Below, piece after piece: positions 51,705 through 60,070 of a stretch of 64,000 nucleotides of DNA. Origin of the DNA: Polaribacter sp. Its GTDB lineage: Bacteria; Bacteroidota; Bacteroidia; Flavobacteriales; Flavobacteriaceae. The first letter of the stretch is position 1; every line of letters begins with the position of its first letter. Location of the stretch: contig JALQYN010000096.1 of NCBI GenBank assembly GCA_023254055.1, positions 41,490 to 105,489 of the forward strand. Reading direction: 5' to 3'. The position numbers were made by a program, and so were the translations under genes. Under the pieces are notes generated by a model. That model saw nothing but the letters and a program-made list of their open reading frames with translations. It was not told the origin of the DNA and ran no database searches.

Positions 51705-53579
51705 TTATTTTATTGCTCTATCGAACATTATTTTTCCTCCAACTACTGGAAGCGTAATAGAAGTTCCGTTTAAATCAACAGTTAACTCAGTTCCTGGTTT
51801 TGGTAATAATGTGAAGTTATTATCACTAGAAAAAATCATCAAACCAATTTGTTGTCCTTTTTTAATGATTTGATCATCAGGTTGTAAATCGAAAGTCATT
51901 TCATAAAACTTCCCTGGTTTTAAAGGACTACTTTTTCTTAACGATTTGTAGTTCTGTAAATCTGCCCAACCGCGAGTTATGATATTATCTGTAATAACAG
52001 TTCTTCTACCTGTGTTCCAAGGCAAAGAAACCAACCAAATCGATAAATTTGCAGCAGGTTTGCTACTTGCAATTTTTACTGTGATAGAAGCTAGTCCAGA
52101 AATATGAACGTCTTCTTTTAAGGTTGGACTCACATATAATAATCTATGATTTGTATAAGCTGCCTGTGCCAAAGATTCACCTGAGAAAGAGTAATTATCA
52201 ACTAAGGTTTCAGTAATTTTTTTAGAAGATTTTGATGTAGATAAACTTCCAACTTCTGGTGCTCCTGGATGTAAATAAAGTGTAACAGGGTTCGCATCCG
52301 GATTTGGATAATCTTTATATGATGTTGGTTGGTCTCTTTTATCATTTTCTCTAACAATCCAAGCTTTTGCATCGTTTTCAACACCATTTTGTATTCCGTG
52401 TAAATAACGCGTAAACCAACGATTCATCATCGTCATTGGTGGTGGACCACCATGCCCATTTTGATGATAATATATTTGTGATGGAATTCCCATTTCCTTT
52501 GCTTTCTTATAAATTCTATAACTATGTTCAGGCATTACATTCCAATCATTAAATCCATGCGACATTAACAAAGCAGCCTTCATAGGTTCCATATCATTCA
52601 AATAATCACGTCCAGCCCAAAAATCATTGTAGTCACCTGTAACTCTATCCATACCATTTGCCATTTCTGTATCACGAACTTTAGCATTGCTATAATCTCT
52701 TTTTCTTATAAATTTTTTAGCGTTTTTATTGTCTTTAACTTGATTAGTATTTGGAATTAAATCTTCTCCGCCACTGTTGATAAAATCATACAAAACATCT
52801 ATGTCTTCACCTAAGTAACCACCTGGTGAACGAACCAATCCGTTTGAACGATAATAATGATAATACGAAGTGTTTGGAGCAATGGGAATGATTGCTTCTA
52901 GTCCTTCAACACCCGTTGTTGCAGCTGCTAACGGAATGGTTCCGTTATATGAAGTACCTGTCATTCCAACTTTACCTGTAGACCAAAATGCCTTAACGGT
53001 TTCGTTTCCAGTTCTGTTTTTATAACCTTTAGCTCTTCCGCACAACCATTCAATTACTGCTTTTGGAGCCAATGATTCATTATCTCCACCAACTGTCGGA
53101 GAACCATCAGACAAACCTGTGCCAGGTGATGAAGAATGCACTACAATATAACCTCTTGGAACCCAAGTTCTTATTTGTGAATTAGAGATGATTGGGCGCT
53201 TTCCTGTTCTTTTAACCTCTGTATGATTTCTTGGTTTTGGAGCTGTTCCAAGTTCATGTTTTACATCCCAAAATATTGGAGCGTTTCCTGCTGTACCTGC
53301 GTAGTAAGGACTAGATTCATATACTACAGGTAATTTTAAACCTTCTGTTTCTGTTTGTTTTGGTCTGGTTACAGAAACATGCATCCTATCTAATTTGCCA
53401 TCTCCGTCTGTGTCAAAAGAAGTTTCTACCCATAGATCATGTCGAATCCAATCTTTCGGATCTTTAAATGCTTCTACGATTTGTGCTTCTCCATCTTTAA
53501 AAACAGGAACGGCTTTTTCTTGCGCTTGTATTTTAATTCCTAGAAATAAGAATGTAAAAATTAGAATTTTTATTTTCAT
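51705..53579 (-). CDS. Xaa-Pro dipeptidyl-peptidase (S15/CocE superfamily), exported
   Basis: A 624-residue enzyme with a signal peptide ('IKILIFTFLFLGIKIQAQ'). It starts with an S15-like domain ('DWIRHDLWVETSFDTDGDGKLDRMHV'). The nucleophile Ser is in 'GKVGMTGTSYNGTIPLAAATTG', the acid probably in 'SHGFNDWNV', and the His in 'HQNGHGGPP'. The C-terminal jelly-roll domain ('VHISGLASITVKIASSKPAANLSIWLV') is typical of PepX and CocE. It should release Xaa-Pro dipeptides or hydrolyse related amides or esters outside the cytoplasm. It is the last gene of a four-gene operon, 9 bp after the monooxygenase gene. Confidence 0.9.
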   Translation of the reverse strand: MKIKILIFTFLFLGIKIQAQEKAVPVFKDGEAQIVEAFKDPKDWIRHDLWVETSFDTDGDGKLDRMHVSVTRPKQTETEGLKLPVVYESSPYYAGTAGNAPIFWDVKHELGTAPKPRNHTEVKRTGKRPIISNSQIRTWVPRGYIVVHSSSPGTGLSDGSPTVGGDNESLAPKAVIEWLCGRAKGYKNRTGNETVKAFWSTGKVGMTGTSYNGTIPLAAATTGVEGLEAIIPIAPNTSYYHYYRSNGLVRSPGGYLGEDIDVLYDFINSGGEDLIPNTNQVKDNKNAKKFIRKRDYSNAKVRDTEMANGMDRVTGDYNDFWAGRDYLNDMEPMKAALLMSHGFNDWNVMPEHSYRIYKKAKEMGIPSQIYYHQNGHGGPPPMTMMNRWFTRYLHGIQNGVENDAKAWIVRENDKRDQPTSYKDYPNPDANPVTLYLHPGAPEVGSLSTSKSSKKITETLVDNYSFSGESLAQAAYTNHRLLYVSPTLKEDVHISGLASITVKIASSKPAANLSIWLVSLPWNTGRRTVITDNIITRGWADLQNYKSLRKSSPLKPGKFYEMTFDLQPDDQIIKKGQQIGLMIFSSDNNFTLLPKPGTELTVDLNGTSITLPVVGGKIMFDRAIK

Positions 53580-53588
53580 GAGTAACGT

Positions 53589-55031
53589 TTATTTAAATTG
53601 TAATTGTTTGTCTGTTATTTTATTTATTCGCAGTGTTTTATAATCTCTAAAATAATTTTGATATAGTTTCCAAGGCGTTTTTGAACCTTGTCTTGGAAAT
53701 TCTTTTTCTGACCGATGAATGTAGCCAGAGTTAAGATTTAATAAAGGTTGAGTTTCCATATTACTGTCTATGACCTGTGGAACAACATAGGTATGGTTTT
53801 TTTTCTCCATGAACTTTAAAAGACGACTACTATACTCGCTAGTTAAATCACTTTTCAATGTCCAAGAGGCATTTGTATAGCCTGCAAAAAACACACAATT
53901 TGGTAGTCCACTTAACATCAATCCTCGGTAGGTTAATGATTTAGAAATATCAAAATCTTTATTGTCTATTGTAATTTTTGCACCACCAAAAGCAAGTAGT
54001 TTTAACCCAGTTGCACTAATAATGATATCAGCTTCAATTTCTTTTCCTGACTTTATTTTTATGCCGTTTTTTGTAAAAGTATCAATGTGATCTGTAACTA
54101 TAGAGGCTCTACCACTTTTTATAGCAGCAAATAAATCGCCATCAGGAGCAATACAAAAACGCTGATCCCATGGTTTATAATTGGGAGCAAAATGTGGGTC
54201 AGCAGCAATACTACCCAATTCTTTTTGAGCACCTTTAATGATTATTTTTTTCATGGTGTTTGGCCACCACCTGCAAACATTAAAGAAAATAATTTGAGTT
54301 ACAATGTTTTTAAATCGGATGCATTTATGAGCTACTTTTTTTGGAAATATTTTTTTAAAAAAAGCCGCAATTTTGTCTTTATTAGGAAATGCACCAACAT
54401 AGGTTGGAGATCTTTGCAACATGGTAATATGAGCAGTTTCATTCGCCATTTTTGGTACAATAGTTACAGCAGTAGCACCACTACCAATGACCACAACTTT
54501 TTTTCCTTTGTAGTTAAGGTCTTCTGGCCAAAGTTGTGGGTGAATTAGCTGACCTTTAAAATTTTCAACACCAGGATAATCGGGTGTATACCCGTTTTTG
54601 TAGTTGTAATATCCCGTACAAATAAATAGAAAATTACAGGTGTAAGTGTTTACTGTATTTGTTTTAGAGTTTGTTGTGTTTACCGTCCAACTATTTTTTG
54701 TTGAATCAAAATTTACAGAGGTAACTTTTGTTTGATATTGAATTTTATCCCTTATTTGATATTCATCAACAGCCTCATTTAAATACTTTAAAATGTTAGG
54801 AGCATCAGCAAAAGATTTAGGATTGTCCCAAGTTTTAAAAGAATACCCAAAAGTATACATATCAGAATCTGATCGGATTCCTGGATATTTAAACAAACTC
54901 CAGGTTCCACCAATTTCTTCTCGAGCTTCTAATATTCTATAGCTTTTGTTTTTATTCTTTTGTTCTAAATGACAAGCTGCACCTATTCCAGATAATCCGC
55001 CACCAACAATTATAATATCTGTATGCAACAT
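53589..55031 (-). CDS. flavin-dependent monooxygenase, Baeyer-Villiger type
   Basis: A 480-residue FAD/NADPH enzyme. The first nucleotide site is 'GGGLSGIGAACHLE', followed by 'GGTWSLFKYPGIRSDSDMYTFGYSFKTW', typical of type I Baeyer-Villiger monooxygenases. The full fingerprint FxGxxxHxxxWP is present as 'FKGQLIHPQLWP', and the NADPH site is 'VIGSGATAVTIVPKM'. It would insert oxygen next to a ketone to give an ester, or oxidise a heteroatom. No signal peptide is seen, so it is cytosolic, unlike its operon partners. The upstream acylase gene ends 2 bp before its start. Confidence 0.93.
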   Translation of the reverse strand: MLHTDIIIVGGGLSGIGAACHLEQKNKNKSYRILEAREEIGGTWSLFKYPGIRSDSDMYTFGYSFKTWDNPKSFADAPNILKYLNEAVDEYQIRDKIQYQTKVTSVNFDSTKNSWTVNTTNSKTNTVNTYTCNFLFICTGYYNYKNGYTPDYPGVENFKGQLIHPQLWPEDLNYKGKKVVVIGSGATAVTIVPKMANETAHITMLQRSPTYVGAFPNKDKIAAFFKKIFPKKVAHKCIRFKNIVTQIIFFNVCRWWPNTMKKIIIKGAQKELGSIAADPHFAPNYKPWDQRFCIAPDGDLFAAIKSGRASIVTDHIDTFTKNGIKIKSGKEIEADIIISATGLKLLAFGGAKITIDNKDFDISKSLTYRGLMLSGLPNCVFFAGYTNASWTLKSDLTSEYSSRLLKFMEKKNHTYVVPQVIDSNMETQPLLNLNSGYIHRSEKEFPRQGSKTPWKLYQNYFRDYKTLRINKITDKQLQFK

Positions 55032-55033
55032 TT

Positions 55034-57220
55034 TTATTTTTTATCTCCAGGGTGATAAGTTGATTTAGCTCTTTTTAAAACATCTTCTCTGTAATAGGCA
55101 ACATCTTTAAACTCTTTATCTGCATAACGTTGTGCTTGATCAGAAAAATGAGGAGATTTTGGATCTCCACTTTGACCACCTGCTAACATTGTTTTTGCAG
55201 TAACTTTATCTCCAAATTCAACTACAGCTACAAAGCTGTTTCCTGATGTTCCATATTGACGTTTTGTGTCTTTTCCAAAACGTGTTCCGAATGAAGCCAA
55301 CGCACCCCAAGAGCTAGAAGCCATACCTACTGGCAAGCTAGGTTTTGCATCATTGAAATCTTGTTGAATTTTCCCATCATTTCGTTGGTAACGATTAAAT
55401 TCTCCCCAAGGAGTTTTCCAAGAACCAAAATCTGCTTTTAGTTTATCTAAACTTTGTTGAAAAATGGCTAAACGCTCTTTATAACTTGCCGTTTTACTCA
55501 TGTAATTGAATCGGCCTAGTCTAGTTATTCTTTTGTTTCCTTCCATTCTTGGTATTTTTCCAGAACTGAAATAGGTATTCAAATAAAATTGCGTTAAGGT
55601 CATTTCAATAGAGTTTACCGAAACTTTGAAATCCCAATTTTTTAATAGTGCAATTGCTTCTCTAGCTTCTCTGCTTTGAACTCTAGATTTTTTTGCTGCT
55701 TCCAACAACCCTGTAATTAATAGGTCTGCACCTGGTAAATATGGGTCATACGCCAAATCAATTAAAGAATCTAAGGTTAAATCTTCTGCTTTTGTAAGTA
55801 AAGGAATGGCATGAATTCCTCTAAAGTTTTCTGGAAAAGAATACATATAAGCTGGATAATCTTCTTTTTTCGGACTGTATTCTAAAGCGCTTGTAAACGG
55901 AGTAGAATTACAGTTCTGAATCCAACCATTTGGTGGATTTAAAACGAAGATGTTATCTTCTAGAGCGTGCAAGCCTTGCCAGTCTGTTTTAGGATTACTC
56001 CCATCTACAGGTTTGGTATAATCAAAACTAACATCTCTTTTTGGGATGAAGTTTCCGTGATAATACGCAATGGTTCCATCAGCATCAGCATACACCGTAT
56101 TGTTTGAAGAGTTTGTTCTGATGTCCATCATTTCATAAAACTCTTTATGATTTGATTTTTTTGTTCTTGTAAACGACTGTTCCAGTGCTTTTACGGGACT
56201 CCACATCATTGCAGTTGAAACCCATTTATCGCCGTCTGCATGTGTAATTGGACCATGATGTGTTCTATAGGTCATAAAAGATTTCTCTTTAAATCCATTT
56301 GAAGATTTATACTTTAAAAGGACTTTGATAGAATCCATTGGTTTGATTTCATCTCCGTATTGATACGAAGTTTTAGCACCATTTTTTACAACCGTTTCTT
56401 CAAATTCATCTATAATATCTGTTCCTGTTGAGGTATGCATCCAACCTGTTTTGCTATTGAATCCTTGATATACAAAAAATTGTCCCCAAGTTACAGCTCC
56501 GTAGGCATTCAATCCTTCTTCACTAACCATATGAACTTCTCCTCTAAAAAAGAAAGACGTATGTGGATTGATCAATAACATTGCTTTTCCAGATTTTGTT
56601 TTAGAACCTGCAATTGCAAATCCGTTTGAACCTCTAGGTTCATCATCCTTTAAACGAATTAAGCCATCATTTACAATTGCCATTTTGTTATCACGATCAT
56701 AAAAATCTTTAATTTTTCTAGTAGAAACTCTTTCAATATCTCCACCAATTGAACCTTCACTAAAATACATAGGCATCCAAGGTTCAAAATGCGTAATTAA
56801 TTTTGGCTTTACATCTGGGTTTTTAGCCAAATAATAATTCAATCCATCAGCAAAAGCAACACATAGTTTTTGTAACCAAGCTGGACTATTTTCAAAATTT
56901 TCTTTGGCTTCTTTTTCGGTCATATACAAACGAGCACGTAAATCGCTATACAACGATTTCTCTCCTTCTACTTCTGCCAATCTTCCAATTGCCCAAATAT
57001 AATTTCGTTCTACACGATTAAAATCATCTTCTGCTTGTGCATATAATAATCCAAATACAGCATCGGCATCTGTTTTACCATACACATGGGGTACTCCAAA
57101 ATCATCTCTAATAATTTCTGTGTTTTTGGCATGTTGTTCCCAGCGTTCTTGTTCTGTTAATTCGGTTTTGTTGTTGCAACTTGCAAGAACAAGTAAAAAT
57201 AGTATCAATAATTTTTTCAT
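55034..57220 (-). CDS. penicillin-acylase-family (S45) Ntn amidohydrolase, lipoprotein
   Basis: A 728-residue precursor that should self-cleave into two chains. A lipobox 'VLASC' (Cys15) anchors it in the envelope. The alpha part has 'IIRDDFGVPHVYGKTDADAVFGLLYAQAEDD' (about 36-66), the conserved start. The cleavage site and N-terminal nucleophile are in 'PRGSNGFAIAG' (Ser198), then 'LLINPHTSF' and 'GQFFVYQGFNSKTGWMHT' of the beta chain follow. Relatives hydrolyse beta-lactam side chains, acyl-homoserine lactones or cyclic lipopeptides. It is third from the end of the operon, 3 bp after the CocE-type gene. Confidence 0.93.
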   Translation of the reverse strand: MKKLLILFLLVLASCNNKTELTEQERWEQHAKNTEIIRDDFGVPHVYGKTDADAVFGLLYAQAEDDFNRVERNYIWAIGRLAEVEGEKSLYSDLRARLYMTEKEAKENFENSPAWLQKLCVAFADGLNYYLAKNPDVKPKLITHFEPWMPMYFSEGSIGGDIERVSTRKIKDFYDRDNKMAIVNDGLIRLKDDEPRGSNGFAIAGSKTKSGKAMLLINPHTSFFFRGEVHMVSEEGLNAYGAVTWGQFFVYQGFNSKTGWMHTSTGTDIIDEFEETVVKNGAKTSYQYGDEIKPMDSIKVLLKYKSSNGFKEKSFMTYRTHHGPITHADGDKWVSTAMMWSPVKALEQSFTRTKKSNHKEFYEMMDIRTNSSNNTVYADADGTIAYYHGNFIPKRDVSFDYTKPVDGSNPKTDWQGLHALEDNIFVLNPPNGWIQNCNSTPFTSALEYSPKKEDYPAYMYSFPENFRGIHAIPLLTKAEDLTLDSLIDLAYDPYLPGADLLITGLLEAAKKSRVQSREAREAIALLKNWDFKVSVNSIEMTLTQFYLNTYFSSGKIPRMEGNKRITRLGRFNYMSKTASYKERLAIFQQSLDKLKADFGSWKTPWGEFNRYQRNDGKIQQDFNDAKPSLPVGMASSSWGALASFGTRFGKDTKRQYGTSGNSFVAVVEFGDKVTAKTMLAGGQSGDPKSPHFSDQAQRYADKEFKDVAYYREDVLKRAKSTYHPGDKK

Positions 57221-57223
57221 TTC

Positions 57224-59152
57224 TTAGTTTTTAAGTACTGTAAATTCGATTGCAGAATCTGTAAATACGGTATGAGTTTGGGTTTTAAAATCTTTTGCAT
57301 CTGCTTTATAGATATTGTCGACGTAGGTTTGTGGATTTAAATCGATCAAAGGAAACCAAGTGCTTTGCACTTGAATTTGCAATTTGTGTCCTTTTTTAAA
57401 CGTATGAAAAACATCTTGTAATGTTAAATTTACATCAGTTTTTCTATTCGGAACAAAAGGTTCTGGTGTTGAAAAACTATTTCTAAAACGACCACGCATT
57501 ACTTCACTACGAACCATTAAATGGTAGTTGCTCATTTTTAAATGTGATTGCATGTTTTTATTGTTGTTTTTAGTGTCTTTAGGATGCACATCTATTACTT
57601 TAACAATCCAATCTGCTGCAGTACCAGTAGTAGCAACTTTTAGTTTTGCTAAAATATCTCCTGCTAGTGTAAAATCTTCAGTTAGTACATCTGTTTCAAA
57701 AACCAATACATCTGGTCTTCTTGCAGCAAAACGTTGATCATCGGTCATGTATTTTCTTGGTGTAAAAACGGTTTTGATATCTTCTGAATAAGGAACAGGA
57801 CGTTTGATGTCGCTAATAAATTGAATCCCTTTGTTTCCTTTTTTTGATGCGGTTAATTTTTGATTGTCAGACAAAAACCAATTTTCTTTAACGGCTTGTT
57901 TTGGAGGCCAAACATCAAAAGAATTCCATTCTTTTTTTCCAGAATCATATACATACGCTTCAGGTAAGCCAGAATTTTTATCACCACTTTCTTTTAAGAA
58001 ATGATTGAAGAATTTAGATTCTATTTCTTTTTGAAATTTCAACGAAATTGAATCTCCAAAATAATAGTTTCCAACAATATTTTTTACAGAACTTCTAGAC
58101 CATCCTCCGTGATCCCAAGGTCCAAAAACCAACGTATTGTAATTGTTTGGTTGGTGTTTTTCAATTGCTTTATAGGTTGCTAATGGACCGTATAAATCTT
58201 CAGCATCAAATTCTCCGCCAACAACCATGGTGGCAACAGTAGAAGGCACCTTGTCTAAATACTGAACAATTCCTTTGCTTTTCCAAACTTCATCATAATT
58301 TGGATGTTCTACAATTTCTTTCCAAAAGAAATCATCTATTCTGTCATTATTTTGCGGACTTAAATTGTCTACCGTTTCTTTTCTAAAATATTTGTTTAAG
58401 TTTTTTAGCGGGCCAGCATCTAAGAAGAATTGATATTGATCTTGAGAATCCATTGTTGGTAAAGAATACCAAGCAGTGTCTGTTGGTTGATCTTTGTATG
58501 TACCAAATAAAGAAACGGCTCTAAAATAACTCAATAAAAAGGCTCCATTATGATGAAAATCATCGAAGAAGAAATCTGCTATCGAAGCTTGTGGAGAAGC
58601 CGCTTTTAAAGCAGGGTGTGCATCAACGGTAGAAACGGTTGCATAATGGCCTGGATATGAAATTCCCCAAGTACCAACTCTACCATTGTTGTTTTCTACA
58701 TTTTTAACCAACCAATCTATGGTGTCGTAAGTATCGGATGTTTCATCAGTTTGTGTTCCCGTTTTATTTGGAATGTATGCACGCATATTATCATAAACTC
58801 CTTCACTCATCCAGCGTCCACGTACATCTTGATATACTACAATATTTCCTTCTTTCATTAATTGTGTATTCGGACCAATCTTCGTTTTAAACTTTCCTTC
58901 ACCATAAGGAGCACAACTATAAGGAGTACGTTGTAATAAAATAGGATAGGTTTTGCTTTGGTCTTTTGGAGCATAAATTACAGTATGTAATTTTGTTCCA
59001 TCACGCATTTCAATCGTGACCTCTTTTTTTGTGTAGTTGTCTTGAACATAAGTATCTGCTACATTTGTGTCTTCTTTTGGAGCTGTTTTACAACTACTGA
59101 TAAAGGTGATTAAAAATAGCGATAAAAGGGTGTAGAAAACTTGTTTTTTCAT
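57224..59152 (-). CDS. CocE/NonD-family hydrolase (alpha-amino acid ester hydrolase-like), lipoprotein
   Basis: A 642-residue lipoprotein (lipobox 'FISSC', Cys21). The alpha/beta-hydrolase part has 'VTIEMRDGTKLHTVIYAP', the Tyr/Arg segment 'YQDVRGRWMSEG', the nucleophile elbow 'GRVGTWGISYPGHYATV', the acid in 'VVGGEFDAEDLYG' and the His in 'FGPWDHGGW'. The C-terminal jelly roll starts near 500. Relatives include glutaryl-7-ACA acylase and alpha-amino acid ester hydrolases that act on beta-lactam side chains, and cocaine esterase. It is the first gene of the operon; a TTCTTTTG element about 39 bp upstream on the minus strand is a near match to a -7 box. Confidence 0.92.
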   Translation of the reverse strand: MKKQVFYTLLSLFLITFISSCKTAPKEDTNVADTYVQDNYTKKEVTIEMRDGTKLHTVIYAPKDQSKTYPILLQRTPYSCAPYGEGKFKTKIGPNTQLMKEGNIVVYQDVRGRWMSEGVYDNMRAYIPNKTGTQTDETSDTYDTIDWLVKNVENNNGRVGTWGISYPGHYATVSTVDAHPALKAASPQASIADFFFDDFHHNGAFLLSYFRAVSLFGTYKDQPTDTAWYSLPTMDSQDQYQFFLDAGPLKNLNKYFRKETVDNLSPQNNDRIDDFFWKEIVEHPNYDEVWKSKGIVQYLDKVPSTVATMVVGGEFDAEDLYGPLATYKAIEKHQPNNYNTLVFGPWDHGGWSRSSVKNIVGNYYFGDSISLKFQKEIESKFFNHFLKESGDKNSGLPEAYVYDSGKKEWNSFDVWPPKQAVKENWFLSDNQKLTASKKGNKGIQFISDIKRPVPYSEDIKTVFTPRKYMTDDQRFAARRPDVLVFETDVLTEDFTLAGDILAKLKVATTGTAADWIVKVIDVHPKDTKNNNKNMQSHLKMSNYHLMVRSEVMRGRFRNSFSTPEPFVPNRKTDVNLTLQDVFHTFKKGHKLQIQVQSTWFPLIDLNPQTYVDNIYKADAKDFKTQTHTVFTDSAIEFTVLKN

Positions 59153-59267
59153 GATGTAGGTTTGGTTGTTAATGAAGTAAATCTACAAAAGAAAAAACAT
59201 TTTATAAAGATTTGAGATGTTAAATTCAGTTTTAATACTTTTATGATTCTTAAAAATTCAACATCAG

Positions 59268-60014
59268 ATGAAATTCACCTTTATTTTATTCTTATCATTG
59301 ATAACAATTGGTTGTAAAAACAATTCAGCAACTAAGATGAATCATGACGAAATTGAAGCTTCTCAGAAAATATTTCCTGAACTAAAAAAGGGAAGATATA
59401 ATGTGGCTTTTTTAATTATGGATGGAACGTTCAATACAGAATTAACAGCCCCATATGATATTTTTCAGCATACTATTTTTAGAGAAGGAATCAAACCAAT
59501 GAACGTGTTTACTGTAGCAAATACAGATGAAGCGATTACCACTTTTGAGGGGATGCGAATAATGCCTGATTTTAACTATCTAAAAGATAGCTTGCCAAAA
59601 ATTGACATTCTTGTTATACCAAGTGCAGAGCATCATTTAGACTCTGATTTGGATGATGCTGAAATGATTCAATTTGTGCAGCGTGTAGACAAAGAAGCAC
59701 AATTTATGACGTCACATTGCGATGGTGCTTTTGTATTGGCAAAAGCCGGATTGTTAAAAGATAAAACTGCAACCACTTTTCCGAGTGATATCGATCAAAT
59801 GAGAGAAACTTTTCCAGAATTAGATATTAGAAAGAATGTGCTTTTTGTGCACGATGGTAAATATATTACTTCTGCGGGCGGAGCAAAATCGTTTGAAGCA
59901 GCTTTGTATTTGTGCGAATATTTATACGGAAAAGAAATTGCTAAAACGTTAGCTGATGGTTTGGTAATAGATTGGAATCTAGAGAATGTTCCACATTTAA
60001 TTGTAAAACAATAA
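59268..60014 (+). CDS. DJ-1/PfpI-family lipoprotein
   Basis: A 248-residue protein with lipobox 'LITIGC' (Cys16). The DJ-1/PfpI domain (about 43-235) has 'NVAFLIMDGTFNTELTAPYDIFQ', the nucleophile elbow 'FMTSHCDGAFVLAKAGLL' with the reactive Cys, and 'YITSAGGAKSFEAALYLCEYL'. Membrane-anchored, exported DJ-1 relatives with AraC-type GATase features are uncommon but occur in Bacteroidota. A substrate is not predictable; glyoxalase or protease-like activities exist in the family. Divergent from the CocE operon across 115 bp, and ended by a terminator. Confidence 0.9.
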   Translation: MKFTFILFLSLITIGCKNNSATKMNHDEIEASQKIFPELKKGRYNVAFLIMDGTFNTELTAPYDIFQHTIFREGIKPMNVFTVANTDEAITTFEGMRIMPDFNYLKDSLPKIDILVIPSAEHHLDSDLDDAEMIQFVQRVDKEAQFMTSHCDGAFVLAKAGLLKDKTATTFPSDIDQMRETFPELDIRKNVLFVHDGKYITSAGGAKSFEAALYLCEYLYGKEIAKTLADGLVIDWNLENVPHLIVKQ

Positions 60015-60019
60015 GCAAT

Positions 60020-60051
60020 AAAAAAGGCTGCAAATTTTGCAGCCTTTTTTG
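60020..60051. terminator. bidirectional terminator between the DJ-1 and M61 genes
   Basis: AAAAAGGCTGCAAA (60021-60034) pairs with TTTGCAGCCTTTTT, giving a GC-rich stem with A- and T-runs on either side. Confidence 0.9.
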
Positions 60052-60070
60052 TCTTTTAAAATTCTATTGT

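Noticed and set aside
54192..54548. 118-codon frame opposite the Baeyer-Villiger monooxygenase gene
   Set aside because: Antisense shadow of a well-conserved gene; the peptide resembles no family and has no promoter.
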